The notes beneath the pieces are model-generated. The model did no database searches. It saw only the letters and a program-made list of their open reading frames with translations, and was not told the DNA's origin. A DNA stretch of 64,000 nt from Favolaschia claudopus (taxonomy: Eukaryota > Basidiomycota > Agaricomycetes > Agaricales > Mycenaceae). Shown here one piece after another: positions 23,292 to 34,889 of this stretch (positions are counted from its first letter, which is position 1; every line of letters starts with the position of its first letter). The position numbers and the translations under genes were made by a program. The DNA is taken from assembly GCA_037176885.1 (NCBI GenBank), contig JAWWNJ010000047.1, positions 186,001 to 250,000 on the forward strand, read 5' to 3'.

Positions 23292-26200
23292 TTATCGCTT
23301 CTCCTCTTCCTCTGCTTCTAACATCATGTCTACGCGGCAGATTAGTACTGCTCCTGATGGACGTAGGCAGACACTTACCACCCCATATCGAAGTCTCCAT
23401 GGCGTGCAGTATTTGCTGGGGGTCGTCAATCGATATGGACGACTCGCGCGATCGGACAATATCGCTGGACAACATGCTACTGTTGTCGCTGCGATGTTTG
23501 TGGCTCCTTTGTAGTCGCGGCGTGCCCGACGACAGAGAAACATCCGGCAAGAAGTATCTCCCAGGTGTCGGGCTGCTAGGTGCGGAGCCGTACCCAGCGC
23601 TGGCTATATCCCGTGTAGTGCTTGGCGGCGTGGCAGGCATAGCGTCGACAACAATGGAAGGAATATCTGGCAATATCTAGCCTCAGTAAATGGCCGCCAA
23701 AGAAGGAAATAGACAGACCAGGCTCGAGGGCCATAAGCCGTTGCTGCTGGTACTTGCGGAATCGTCGACGATGTGAGATCGTTTTGAGCAGAGATCGTAC
23801 ACGATCCAGATTCACAAGATCGGTCACCAGCTTATTGGTCTCCGTTCTGACGACGAGATCTTTCAAGCTGAAGGGAGCTCGTGAGTGTGAGGGCAAAGGG
23901 GAAAAGCGGGACCTACACCAGAGCGTCGCGGTCAACAATGAGCTTGTGATGGGCCAGCAAAAACAGCATATCCGTGAACGATATGCCACGGCCCTGGTGC
24001 GATATACTGGCTTCGTGATACAGCCGAGTGTAAATTGCTCTGCGCTTGCGTATCGCAGGGTAATCGATTTCCTTGAGAACCTTTTCCAGCTTATTCAGAT
24101 CGACTCCGTCGACGATCCGGCCAGGCGTGGTGTATTGAGAATCGCCGGAGGGTTTGGATTTGGCTAATATGTTGGGTATACTGAACTCCGTATGGTATAT
24201 CCGCGCTTCGAAAACACCACTCAATTTCTTGCGGTGCCATGAGAATGAGTAGCAGATCATTGACAAGCACTCACCCCGAAGAAAGGCACGAAACTACTGC
24301 GCTCCAAAAGACCAGTTTTGGGGTTGGCAAACTCGGCCCAGACAGTTTTGAAAGACCGCATCTGCGCTCTCGTTATGGACTTGGAGCCCCCAGATACTTG
24401 GAACACATAGGAGAAATTCTCGACGACCACACCTGCGGCTCAGATGAAGATAGAGTTTGAGAATGCCATCGATCACACTCACCAGTGAACAAGTTTACAA
24501 AGATATACTGAAACCAATTAGACAAGCGCCATGTAGGAAATACAAGTCTCATACCATGCTGAGAAGGTTCCACGCAATGAAGAGCGTGAAGGCCCAGCCA
24601 ATGCTGCCGCAATCAGAGTTTTCTTCCTGTTCCGGGTTAGTGCAACGAGGGTACACCGTGGCACTGAAAAGATGAGATGGTGACGAGCAAGCAGCACAGA
24701 CCGACGTACTAGTCATGCATATACTGATTCCAACCCTCACTATAACGGCGTCAGATATCAACACGACTAAAAGAATGGAAACTTTACCCAGAGGTGAAGA
24801 ATGTCAGCATAACAAGCGCTCTCCCCAGCGAGCTGAAATTCTGACTTCGGTTTTCTCCCGAGTACCATTTGGTCAGGGCGAAGACTTCGAGGAAAAGGAT
24901 GCCGAAGAAAATGAACAAGATTGCCCATAACCCGATGAGGTTCGCGATGATAGGGAGACTTGCGCTACGAAGGGAGTCAATAATAATTGGTACAGAAAAA
25001 ATTATCCAGGACTTACACTGCAGTCTTGAACAGCTTGTTTAGGGAATTCGTCCGCTCGACCAGTTTGAATGCAATGCACACCAGGAACAGCTTTTGAAGC
25101 TGCTGAGTCACAAAGCCGAAGCTCCCAAAACGGACGATTAGCGTTGTGATGAAGCTTCCGCCCGCGACAACAAGATCGAAGACATTCCAGCCATTGGCCT
25201 TGAAGCTCAACCACCCAAGCCCAAACAGGCGCACTACAACATCGATAACGTATATGGACGCGCTGATAAGGAAGAAGTCATCTGAAGAGGAGCTATCAGT
25301 AGCGCATCAAACGCAGTCGAGGTAAGCTCACTTCGCAGTTCGTCGACAACATGCTGGGCAGAGAAGGTCTGCGTCCTACACGGCAGAGAAATCACTTCAA
25401 CGAGCACGGTACAAACGAGCAGGGAACGTACATGAGCGCAATGATGTGCACCACAAAGACGACGGACATCCCACGGTGCCACCAGCCATTCTTATTCACG
25501 GCTCGGTCGTAACACCAAGCGCGAACAGACCATATAGGTCGCGAGCGAGGTCGTTTCGACGGTCGCTGACGCTTGAACAGCTTCTGCAGGTCAATCCACT
25601 CCCGCTGGGCCGCGGTAAGGAAGGCGGACCCAGTTCGAGAACTGAAATTTCCGATGATGATACTGGACAGGACAGATCAGCGACAACTCGAATAAGAGAT
25701 AAATACAACGAACCTAACGAAGAGAGTGAGGATGACAACTGCACCGAGCAAATTGTAGACAAGGAAAAAGATGGCATTGATCTGGGCCGTGTTCGTCTCG
25801 GGTTGACTATTATCCCCCGTGATGCTCGTAGCGATATTCATGACATCTATCCACCCTTCAAGCGACACAATCTCGAAGAGAATAAGCAACGACGATCGAA
25901 AGGAGTCAAACGAAAACACCGTCGACGGCGCGGGATTGTCCCACACCCGGGGCACAACGAACCCGAACGAGTCTCCATAAACAGTCGTCGTGAACTCATT
26001 CAGGCACGTCGTGGCGCCGTCGACGGTGTCATCGTTGCACACGTTCATCTTGCCGTTGAAGATGTTCAGACCCCAGACGGCGTACGGGATGATGTAGAGG
26101 ATGGCTAGGATGGCGGCGTCCATAATACGCAGGGCGCCGAGAATGATGAGACTCTCAAACGTCGTCCGCATGCGGTCGATGAGCGTTATGAGCCGCAACG

Positions 26201-29200
26201 CACGCAGCGCCTTGAGCGAGCGCGTAAAACGGCTCAACCCGCCCGCGAAGATGAGGCCGGTAGTGACGTTCACGAGGAGCCCTATCATGATCACCATGTC
26301 GAGAAGATTCCAGATGCTTTTCACATAGGCGTTCGGGGTGAACAAAAACCCGTCCGCGATAATCTTGACGACGAACTCGGCGAAAAAGACAAGTCCAAAG
26401 GCTGACTCGCAGATATCATACCAGGCGTATCGCGAAAGGCCGTGGTCCTGGACATACTGACGGCGGTAGACGGGGTTCGCGACGGACTCGACGACGATAC
26501 CGGCGATGACGACGCTCAGCAAGAGCATCTGGAAGAGCGGGTAAAGCGTGGGGCTTTGAGTTGTGCCGAACAACCGCTGTCCGCCTGCAGGCTGCACGAG
26601 CTTCTGACAAAACTTCCGCAACGGGTTCTTCTGCGAAAAGATCCAAAACGTCTTGTCATACGACGGGTGGTCGCGGATGAAATCCGCCTTTTGCGCACGC
26701 CGCTCGTAAAACGCATCGTTGAGCTCTTCGTGCGTCGTCGCCCCCTCGTTTCTAACAGCCGCCAGGAGCTCCCTGAATAAATACAAATTCATCAATGCCT
26801 GAGAGGGCAGCGCGGAAATAAAGAATGGAGATACGCACAAATGCCTCTCCGTCTCCTCATCCTGCGGATCCCCACCAAGCCCACTCCCACCCCCAAGCGT
26901 ATCACTCCTAACATGCCTCAACGTCGACATGGGAATATCATCCTTATCCTCCCCCGCAAACAACTTCTGCAACGCCGTCAAGCTCCTCGACGTGAAATGA
27001 CTCTTCCCCGTCCTCCCCGTCCCTCCTCCTCCCCCCGCCCCCATGATGCCAGTACCAACACGACCCTCGCCCGGACCCCCCACCCCAGCGAGATGCGCTT
27101 TCGGCACGCTGTAATCCGTGACCAAACTCTTCTGCATTGGGAGCACCAGATTCGCAGGAAGCGCCTCGACCTTTACCTCCACTGGACGCGCACGGATCCA
27201 TCGATACGGGTTGAGCTTCCTCAACCACGCAACATGCCCAGCTGTCGGCGCCGCCGTCTCGTTCCAGTAGTTCGTTGCCTGCTTCCCCCGCTTCGCCTCC
27301 TCAGCCACGTCAAAGTTCTCGTTGATCACCGCAATGAACATCTGCAGCACAATGACTGTATCCCCTCCGTGTCAATATTCCTTCATCAAATGGAAAAAGG
27401 AGAGAAAGAAAACGCACAATTGGCAAACAACATCCACCCACTAATAAACAGCACCGCAATCGCACTCTGCCCAAACACCGTCTCCGCCCCCGCGGTAGTA
27501 TACAGAACATCCGTCCAATTCTCCGACGAGAAAACCTGATACACCGCCAAAAACGCATTATAAAGCGTCCCGAAATTCATCGCCTGATCAGCCTTCAAAT
27601 CCCCCCTCAGAAACTGCACCGCAATCAACGCCGCGATGTAATTCACGAGAAACAAAAACAGGGTCATATTAGCGAGACCGTACATGTTGCCGAAGACGCT
27701 GAGGAGAAGCGGCTTCATGCGCGGGACGACGAGGATGACGCGGTAGAACCGCATGAGTTGGAAGATGGTGAACCAGGGGTACACTGAGCTTTCCTGGATG
27801 GCGGGGATTTGGATGACGCTGCACGCCACGGCGAGAAAAGCGTCGAGCCAGTTTTGCCCCGGGCCCGGACCGCGCCTTGGCGCCGCTATCATGCTGGCGT
27901 TGTCGGCGACGCCCTTATCGTTCGCCGACGACGAGAAAGAGAAACCGAACCCGAAGAAGGCGCGCCAGTCGGGGAGGGAGGCGAGGATGCGGAGGAGGAT
28001 CTCGACGTCGAATGCGATGGTGATGGCAAGTTCCGATACATACAGAATGTGTTCTTGCTGCGGTGTGATGGTGGGTGTGCGCGTGGCTTGGAGGGCGAGG
28101 GAGGCGAGGGCGAGGATGACGAAGAGCCAGCGGGTGTATGCTACGATGACCGCGAAGGGGTTGGCTTTCATATGCGGTTTCTGATGCCGCGGCGCCCATC
28201 CGTCGTCGTCTTCGTCCGAGTCGTTCACGGCGAGGGGGCTGGAGAGGTTGCGCGCGCCAAAGGCCGACTTTTTAGTCTCGGCGCGAATAGCAGAGAAGGT
28301 ATTCGTGATGACGGCGACAAAGAGGTTGATGAGCCAGAAGTTGAGGACGATGAGACAGATGATGAAAAAGAGGGAGGAGACGAAGTATTCCGAGTCGATG
28401 ATGCTGTACATGAGCGGTGTCCACTGCAAGATATATATATTAGTGCGACAGACACGACGGAAAAGAAATATGGAACTCACGCCATTGGCAGACGCGACGA
28501 TGACGACTTGAAGCGCAGAGAAATAAATCGTATCAAAACTCTCCACGCCTTCAAGCGGGTTGGTCCTTGACTCGCGGCACGTTTGCCCGAGCGGACAAAT
28601 ATATCCTTTATGGTCGGGAAACGTCGTCCCCGCCAGGGTGGTGTACCCCGTCTTGTTAAGAAACACCGGATCCAGATGCCCTCCACAGAACTGCGAATCG
28701 AGCACGAGCTCCGCCTCACCGTTGACCGCATTCAGCACGCACGTCCGCCGCAGCGAGCCCTTGAACGTCTGCACGCCAATGATGCTGAACAGCACCATCG
28801 CGAAGACGACAAAGTACGCGACACTGGCAAGGAGGGGCTGGGCGGTTTTGAGGGAGTGAAGGATGGCGGCGGTACCGGAGGTGATGGTGAGGAGGCGAGC
28901 GGTGCGCAGGGCAGAGAGGGCGCGGAAAATGCGGATGTGGTGCGTGGCGCGCTCGACGCCGGCTGTAGCCAACGCAAAAGAGGCCCAGAACGCGAGGATG
29001 GCGATGAAGTCGATGCGGGACCACGAGTGGCGGAGGTAGGGGGCGTTGCGGCGGGTGAGGGCGGAAGAGGCGGCGATGCTAAGTCGGAAGGGGAGGGAGA
29101 TAGGTTCGTTTGGGGGTTTTTCGGGGGGAGAGGCGAGTTTTTCGACGGCGGCGGCGGGGAGGGCGAGGGTGTGGCCTTCAGGGTCGAAGAGGAGACCCGA

Positions 29201-29884
29201 GACGCAGATTCGGGCACAGGCCTCGAGCGTGAAGAAAACGAACAAGATGAGAAGAGCGAGGTCCTCCCATGACTGAAAGTAACCGGAGTAGACAGTGGGT
29301 GGGTCGGTAAGAGTTAATGAGCGTGAGGACTGGATAGTCAAAATAACAGCGTTGAGAATGATGAGCAGCAGAACAATAGGCTCTGTCCAGGGATGGACGA
29401 GAAAGTTGAAGCAGGCCATTCGGAATGGATTTGTTGGACCCAAGAAACCGAGGGTGCGGCCGCGCAAAGGTAGAGACTGGGCGAGGTCGGGGAGAGTTTC
29501 ATCTAAATCCTTCTTGTCGTCGACATCGGGGAGTCGCTCGAGACCCGCAGAAGCGAGATTGACGACGCGTACGGAAGCGCGACGGAAGTTCTGGGAGACG
29601 TGCTTTATTGCGGTCCCTGTCTTCTTGAGAGGTGAAGGAGAGGCGCTATACCGCAAAGTACGCCGCCTGGCAGCGGCGGGGTTGTCGTCAGTTGTGTTGG
29701 TGAGGCGAGCTTGGTCGTCGTCGGCGTACAAAGAAGCAGCGGAAGAGGAAGGAGCGGCGAGAGATGATGAAGGGTCGTCTGCGGGGGGAGTGCCGTAGCG
29801 CAGCATGGTGACATTAGAGGTCCAAGGGTCGTGTGGTGAATAGAAAGGATCGTCGTCGCCGCCGACGTGAACGACGCCGGCCAT
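23292..29884 (-). CDS. CCH1: Voltage-gated calcium channel, CCH1 type
   Basis: Multi-exon gene for a four-domain plasma-membrane Ca2+ channel pore. The cytosolic N-terminus is followed by domain I (S1 near [20 protein letters not shown]4 near [17 protein letters not shown], pore SANG joined to WTPLMY). Domain II has the pore [11 protein letters not shown], domain III the S4 [18 protein letters not shown] and pore SLEGWIDVM, and domain IV the pore [12 protein letters not shown] post-IV tail ([19 protein letters not shown], then [16 protein letters not shown]) resembles the EF-hand-like and IQ regions. The last exon ends [12 protein letters not shown]. Filter residues are therefore Asn, Glu, Glu, Glu. 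In fungi Cch1 works with Mid1 in calcium entry during stress and mating. Not every exon border between 24.2 and 25.7 kb was resolved. Confidence 0.92.
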
Positions 29885-31029
29885 GTAAAGTTAGTACTAA
29901 GTAGAGTAACGGAAAGAGGTGACACAGCCACCCGTTGCGACTCTTTCCCTTCCATGCCTCACCTATACTAACTAAATGCCCAACTCGGTATTGTGCATCG
30001 TTAGCTTTCATTTCATCGCTCTCGGTGTCTTCTCGTGTCCTCCAAAGTCCTTGAGCTTCTCGGTCTCCTCAACCTACAAGCACTCTCAGTTTATCGTCAA
30101 TGCGAAATTTCAATTCATCCGGAATGACTCTGCTCCTTCCGTTTTGTCTACAGTCTTACATTGTTCGAGATCGTGCGACGCTGTCTTCTCTGTTTTCAAC
30201 CTTGGTCTGAGTTCTACCGTCTCTCTACTCGGTACGGTCTCTTGCATGATGATTTATACCGCCATTCAGTGATCTGGTCTTGGTCTGTCGTGTCAATCTT
30301 ACTTTGTCTCCGTTACTTCACCGGATCGATCTCAATCTGAATCTCTCCCTCCTCGAGGACGTGTCTCTGTCCATAAATTACCCAGCCTCGAACGACGACC
30401 GTCTCAATCTCACCTCCGTCCATCTATCAGCCTCTCACAGTCATCCTCTTTCATATCCAGTCGTCTCGCTCCGCACCGTTCCTTAGTAACTCTCTCATCA
30501 TCCTACCTCATAAACGTTGCCCGTCTCCCGATCTTCATCTCAATCATAACCGCACTGTTTGATGCTACTGCCTTCGTCGCCGCACTGTTTGATGTTACTG
30601 CCTTCCTTGTTGCTATTTTTCCCCTCTCTACTGCTTTGAATTTCTTTTCCGCTTCACCTCCAATCTTCCCTCCCGTGGGGTCTCACCCAAATTGCACGGA
30701 CCCATCTAATACGCATCCTGTTCCATGTATGACCATGTAATCAATACTATACTTACAGTACCTTTACGTCCTTCATCAGTCTCTCACTATTCACTACTTA
30801 CAGCTCATCCCATCCTCGTCTCTCATTACATACCATATCGCTGACCTCGCTTCCCCACGTCCCTGCTGTTCCGCATCTTCCTGTTTCCCACCGTTTCCTT
30901 CTCCCCTGTAAAAAAATCACTTTCGCCCCTACCAAGTCACCCTCCTCCTTCGCGCGTTCCCCGACAAAATAACTTTATCTGACACCAGCGGTTTGAGGAA
31001 CGAAAGTGGCCTGTATAGCCAGCCTGAAG
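29885..31029. other. Pyrimidine-rich intergenic region upstream of CCH1
   Basis: It contains the CCH1 promoter next to 29885, then CT-rich sequence. Around 30.3-30.7 kb the sequence resembles 34.35-34.6 kb on the same strand. A 24-bp unit containing CCGCACTGTTTGATG occurs twice, near 30550 and 30576. No gene is supported. Confidence 0.5.
30548..30610. repeat. Short tandem duplication sharing sequence with 34.48 kb
   Basis: CCGCACTGTTTGATGCTACT and CCGCACTGTTTGATGTTACT lie in tandem, separated by TGCCTTCGTCG. The second copy with its flank recurs at about 34484-34518. The two loci flank F-box cassette 2 as direct repeats. Confidence 0.75.
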
Positions 31030-31420
31030 CCCTCATGAGGAAGTTGCCGGCCCATCGTTCGGGGCAAAGCGGAAGATGAGACGGGATGGAGACGAGATAC
31101 AGGTTTCGTGCTCCGAATCCTAGTTCACAAATGCTGCAGCTTGTACTCGGCTTTCGGTATGATTTTAGCGACGCAACAGGGTCGATACCTCCTAGAGAAT
31201 CAAGGTATGAGAGCACTGCAAGTATGAAGCTGTCTAGTCACTAGCCGGTCGGGACTTTCCAAGCAACGTCAACCACTCCAAGTGAGGAAATGCGATGTTG
31301 GGCTCGGCGACGTAGATTCTGTTGGTGTCGAATCCAAATTCAAGATGGCAATACACTATGCAAGCGGTTTGACGCAACGAACATGGTCAATTGTGCCCAA
31401 GGGAGAAGGAATTTCTGAAT
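31030..31420 (-). pseudogene. Decayed F-box gene fragment (LRR-like C-terminal part)
   Basis: The minus strand still translates in pieces to F-box family blocks. LPWAQLTM comes first, then, in a shifted frame, YVAEPNIAFPHLEWLTLLG, matching YIAEPPITLPHLKSLTLLG of the 57497 gene. Then follow AVLSYLDSLGGIDPVASL and CSICELGFG, matching LSTLDVSEKLLGTNPVDTL and its sequel. Frameshifts separate the blocks and there is no F-box or start. It is closest to the lone 57.5 kb type rather than to A or B. It lies just downstream of the cassette 2 B gene. Confidence 0.75.
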
Positions 31421-31621
31421 AAACCCCTTTTTTGTGTTCAGGCACACGCAGTCGAATTCAATGAAGAGCCTGCGCTCCGAAGATCTACAAGGTGAATACA
31501 GCGTGATAACTTTCGAGTAAGTTTGCCACTATGTACGAGAATTTTAGTCAAGGTATACTGTAATCTATTGCGACACACCGTCCCATCTCCCGTCATAGTC
31601 CCGAATATTGTAGGAAACCCC

Positions 31622-32719
31622 TCAAACCGACAGCAAATGAAGCAGCTGCGAGTGCTCGTAGACATCGTCAGTCTCCACAGTCACCTCCTGAATCGAGGGA
31701 AACGCGGTGGAATACGAGTTGGCAGAATCCGAATTCATGCATGAGATTCGTAAGTGCTGTAGTTTGCACTCGGACCTCGATATGAAGGCCGTAAGGGAAG
31801 AGATGGGATCAGGATCAAGGAGCTTTTCGCAGACATCCAGCTTGGAGAGAAGAGGAAGGGTGAATGAGTCGAGGAATGTGTTCATCCGGCCATCACCATT
31901 CGCCTTCAACGACTTTAGATGCGGAAGCATGGCATGGGGGTTGGCAATGTAATTTTCATTGTTGATGTACAGGTCAAGACTGCATTCAGAGAGGTTGGTG
32001 ACCTTCTCCAAAATCGGGGCACAGCTCTCGAACGATATGGCATGCAATGCCAAGGTAGTTAACTGCGACCAAGGAAGTACGATCCAATGAGCCGCAAAAC
32101 CATCGAGTACAGCGCAGCGCAGCATGGGGACACTGGAGAATTCAATTTTGTCATCAGGTTCTTCGTCAAGCTCCAGATCCAAATGTGTTAGAAGCGGAAA
32201 GTCGCCTTCAATATCGCGGAGATATAGAATGCGATAACCAAGTCGAAGCTCAAGATATTCGCAGCGAGCACGATGGGAAAAGAATGCGGAAACAAGCGAC
32301 GAGTCGTTGACAGTAAAGGGATCTGTTTCACTCATCCGGATAGCCAGAGGAAAACAACCAGCTCTACTGAGCCAATTTGGATCGAGGGAGAAGGGGTTCC
32401 GGCTAGATAGCGACACTGCTCGCCATAGTTTGGGGGTGGCATGAGCGATTTCTCGCCACAGGCGACAAATGTGTGTCAGAAGAATGGGCGATTGTGAACC
32501 GCGGAGTGGTGGGCAGGCAGGGTATTCCGGAATGAAATGGACAAAGATTTCGGCGATGACTTCGTTGGGTAGGGTCAGAACGGGGTACTTGTACACGTCA
32601 AGCCGCTCTTTCACGACTGAACGCTGAGATCGCAGGACAGAAAGAGCACGCTCCAAGTCCAGGATTTGAGAATCGAGCTCTGCTAGACGCGCTCGGTCCT
32701 CTGCAAGCCTCTGAAGCAT
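31622..32719 (-). CDS. F-box-like protein, type B, cassette 2
   Basis: Intronless, 365 residues, intact, and very close to the B genes at 20050 and 43715. It starts MLQRLAEDRARLAELDSQI (coiled coil), then YPVLTLPNEVIAEIFVHFIP, ICRLWREIAHATPKLWRAV, LPWSQLTTLALHAI, and the ending HLLSV. Compared with its paralogues it has lost two residues in SLDPNWLSRAG (others SLDPNNIWLSRAG or KNIWLSRAG). It diverges from the broken A gene at 33077 across 357 bp. Homology with the other cassettes extends about 170 bp past its stop. Confidence 0.85.
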   Translation of the reverse strand: MLQRLAEDRARLAELDSQILDLERALSVLRSQRSVVKERLDVYKYPVLTLPNEVIAEIFVHFIPEYPACPPLRGSQSPILLTHICRLWREIAHATPKLWRAVSLSSRNPFSLDPNWLSRAGCFPLAIRMSETDPFTVNDSSLVSAFFSHRARCEYLELRLGYRILYLRDIEGDFPLLTHLDLELDEEPDDKIEFSSVPMLRCAVLDGFAAHWIVLPWSQLTTLALHAISFESCAPILEKVTNLSECSLDLYINNENYIANPHAMLPHLKSLKANGDGRMNTFLDSFTLPLLSKLDVCEKLLDPDPISSLTAFISRSECKLQHLRISCMNSDSANSYSTAFPSIQEVTVETDDVYEHSQLLHLLSV

Positions 32720-33076
32720 GATTCGACTTGATCTCAGAAATGATTATACTGGGAGGAATACCGAGTCAGAGGGCTTCACTAGTAGCGAATGGAGTTCACC
32801 GTGCGCTCCGGCACTTACTCAGGTTCGGTCTCTATATCGGAGTTCGAGTAGATAGTGGCACTGGGACCGGCGCACGAATTCCAAGTGCAGTAGGATGAGA
32901 AACGAAAGCGAAGGCTCGGATGCTGCGGGCCGAGCTCCGACTTCTTGTTAGTCTCCATCTTGACCTTTGCCTCTACCTGCTTGGATCTCCAGGCCCAGAG
33001 TCAGCTTCCGACACAGAGTCACTATCGGTACATTCTTGTGCTGTAAAGCCCCGGGATTACATCCCCTAGCGCCATC
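32720..33076. promoter_or_regulatory. Shared divergent promoter of F-box cassette 2 (inverted copy)
   Basis: 357 bp between the two start codons. Read on the minus strand it matches the intervals of cassettes 1 and 3, so the duplicated unit includes the regulatory DNA. Confidence 0.6.
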
Positions 33077-34189
33077 ATGCTCGCCAATTTCGAGGATCGT
33101 GCTCGCCTAGTAGAGCTCGAACCTCAAATAAAAGTTCTGGAACAGGCCCTTGCTTCCCTGCGACTCGAAGAGGCGACCATCAAGGAGCGGCTCAACGCCT
33201 ACAAGTACCCCGTCTTGACTTTACCCAACGAAATCGTGGCAGAAATCTTTCTACGTTTCCTCCCAAAATATCCTATCTGCCCGCCACTTGCTGGCCCAGA
33301 TTCACCTGTTCTCTTGACTCATATTTGCCGCTTGTGGAGGTAAATCGCCTGTTCCACCCCCCAACTTTGGCGAGCGATATCTCTCTCCAGTGTGGAATAC
33401 AGATCTCTCAACCCTGACTACATATGGCTCAGCAGAGCTGGTTGCTGTCCGCTGTCCATTCGTATAACTGAAACTTATCAGGGCAGCAGGCGAGACCTTC
33501 TTGCGACAATCCTTCCCATTCGCGTCCGCTGCAAGTATCTCCAACTCCGGCTCGATTTCAGCTGTTCCGCTCTCGCCACGATTGAAGGCGAATTCCCGGT
33601 TCTCCGCCATCTTGATATTGAACTCGACGACGACCCCCCTCAGGAAGTTCAATTTCTTGATGCCCCAATGCTACGCTCCGTCGTGCTTGAGGGTTGGGCG
33701 GCTACCTGCGTCACTCGGCTTCCTTGGACACAGTTGACCAGCCTCTCACTGCATGCCATATCATTCGAAGCCTGCGTCCCAGCCCTGCAGCAGGCCATCA
33801 ACCTTCTCGATTGTCGCCTCGACATGACCGAAAACGATGCAGAAGACTTTCCTTTCCATGCCCCGCCTATCGTACTCCCTTGCCTCAAATCGTTGAAGGC
33901 AGACACCAATGAATCTGTGGACGGTTTCCTCCCCTCACTTACCCTCCCCGCGCTTTCCAGTCTCACCGTTTGCGGAGAGCTCCTCGGTCAAGATGGCGTC
34001 CAATCGTTGAGGTCTCTCATAGCGAGGTCCGGCTCCTGCAATCTGGAGCACCTGGACATTACATGCAACCCCATATCCCCACTCAACGAGCAATCTTACC
34101 GTCTGGCATTCCCTTCCGTTCGAAAAATCGAGTTTAGCAGCTATCCAGATCCGCAGCTCGTTCATTTGCTGCCTGACTGGGACACTTGA
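33077..34189 (+). pseudogene. F-box-like gene, type A, cassette 2, interrupted by one stop codon
   Basis: The reading frame runs from MLANFEDRARL through the coiled coil and F-box (YPVLTLPNEIVAEIF, LTHICRLWR) to a TAA at 33341-33343. It then continues in the same frame (IACSTPQLWRAISLSS) without another stop to 34189, ending HLLPDWDT. In the paralogues the interrupted codon is GAA (Glu of WREI), so a single G-to-T change explains the stop. The change also makes a donor-like AGGTAAAT, but the conserved sequence right after it argues against an intron. Translation would give an 88-residue coiled-coil plus F-box fragment. Confidence 0.82.
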
Positions 34190-34889
34190 AGGGAGACTGA
34201 CACTGTGCCACTACGACCAGCTCAGACTCCTGCCTGACTGTGCTGGGCTCAAATAGTGCAGTATGTACTCACTCGCGCTTGCTTCCCAGATCTGTGACCG
34301 GCGATGCATTTGTGTTCTAATCGAATGCAGAAAATATGTCCCTCGATCGACAACCGTCTCTATCCTTCTCTATCTCAGTATTAGTCTCAGTTATCCTTTT
34401 TCGCATGTAGTCGTCCTCTTGACTCCCACATCATTGCCTACCACCTCTCTTACCATGATCGTGGATCGTCTTCATCGTCGTCGCCGCACTGTTTGATGTT
34501 ACTGCCTGCCTTCCTTGTCATCCAGTCCACCTCCAGTCCACTGCTTGTCCCTTCGACTCCCTTGGAATTCCTCTTCTGCCTCGCCTTTCGCGTGCAAACA
34601 TTTATCTCATTGCATCAGGTCTCCCCGTGACTCTGGTCCAGGATTGGAGGGTGGGCTCATCGTCCGTCTTGATTCTGCCCGTCTCAGTCTCAGTTTCAGC
34701 CTCACCTTCCTATAGCCATGTCTATGGCCCGTTTCAGATCATCCGAGTCTTCCCCTTGTCGTACATCCGATTCCCTCCTATATTTGGTTTCAGTTGCACT
34801 CGAAGCAAGTGCCGCTCTGAGCCCTGCTTCCCGGTCTTTTATGTTCGTCTCGCTGTCAACTTCGTCTTTGTTTTTGTCTCGTTTCGACT
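34190..34889. other. 3' flank of cassette 2 A gene
   Basis: The first 130 bp or so match, in inverted orientation, the 3' flanks of the A genes in cassettes 1 and 3. After that comes pyrimidine-rich sequence similar to 30.3-30.7 kb, including the CCGCACTGTTTGATG unit at about 34484. No supportable gene. Confidence 0.55.

Noticed and set aside
27809..28570. 253-codon + strand ORF, with another of 229 codons at 28583-29272
   Set aside because: Both are antisense to CCH1 transmembrane exons, where GC-rich codon bias keeps other frames open. Their composition is Asp/Glu/Gly/Arg-rich and shows no family.
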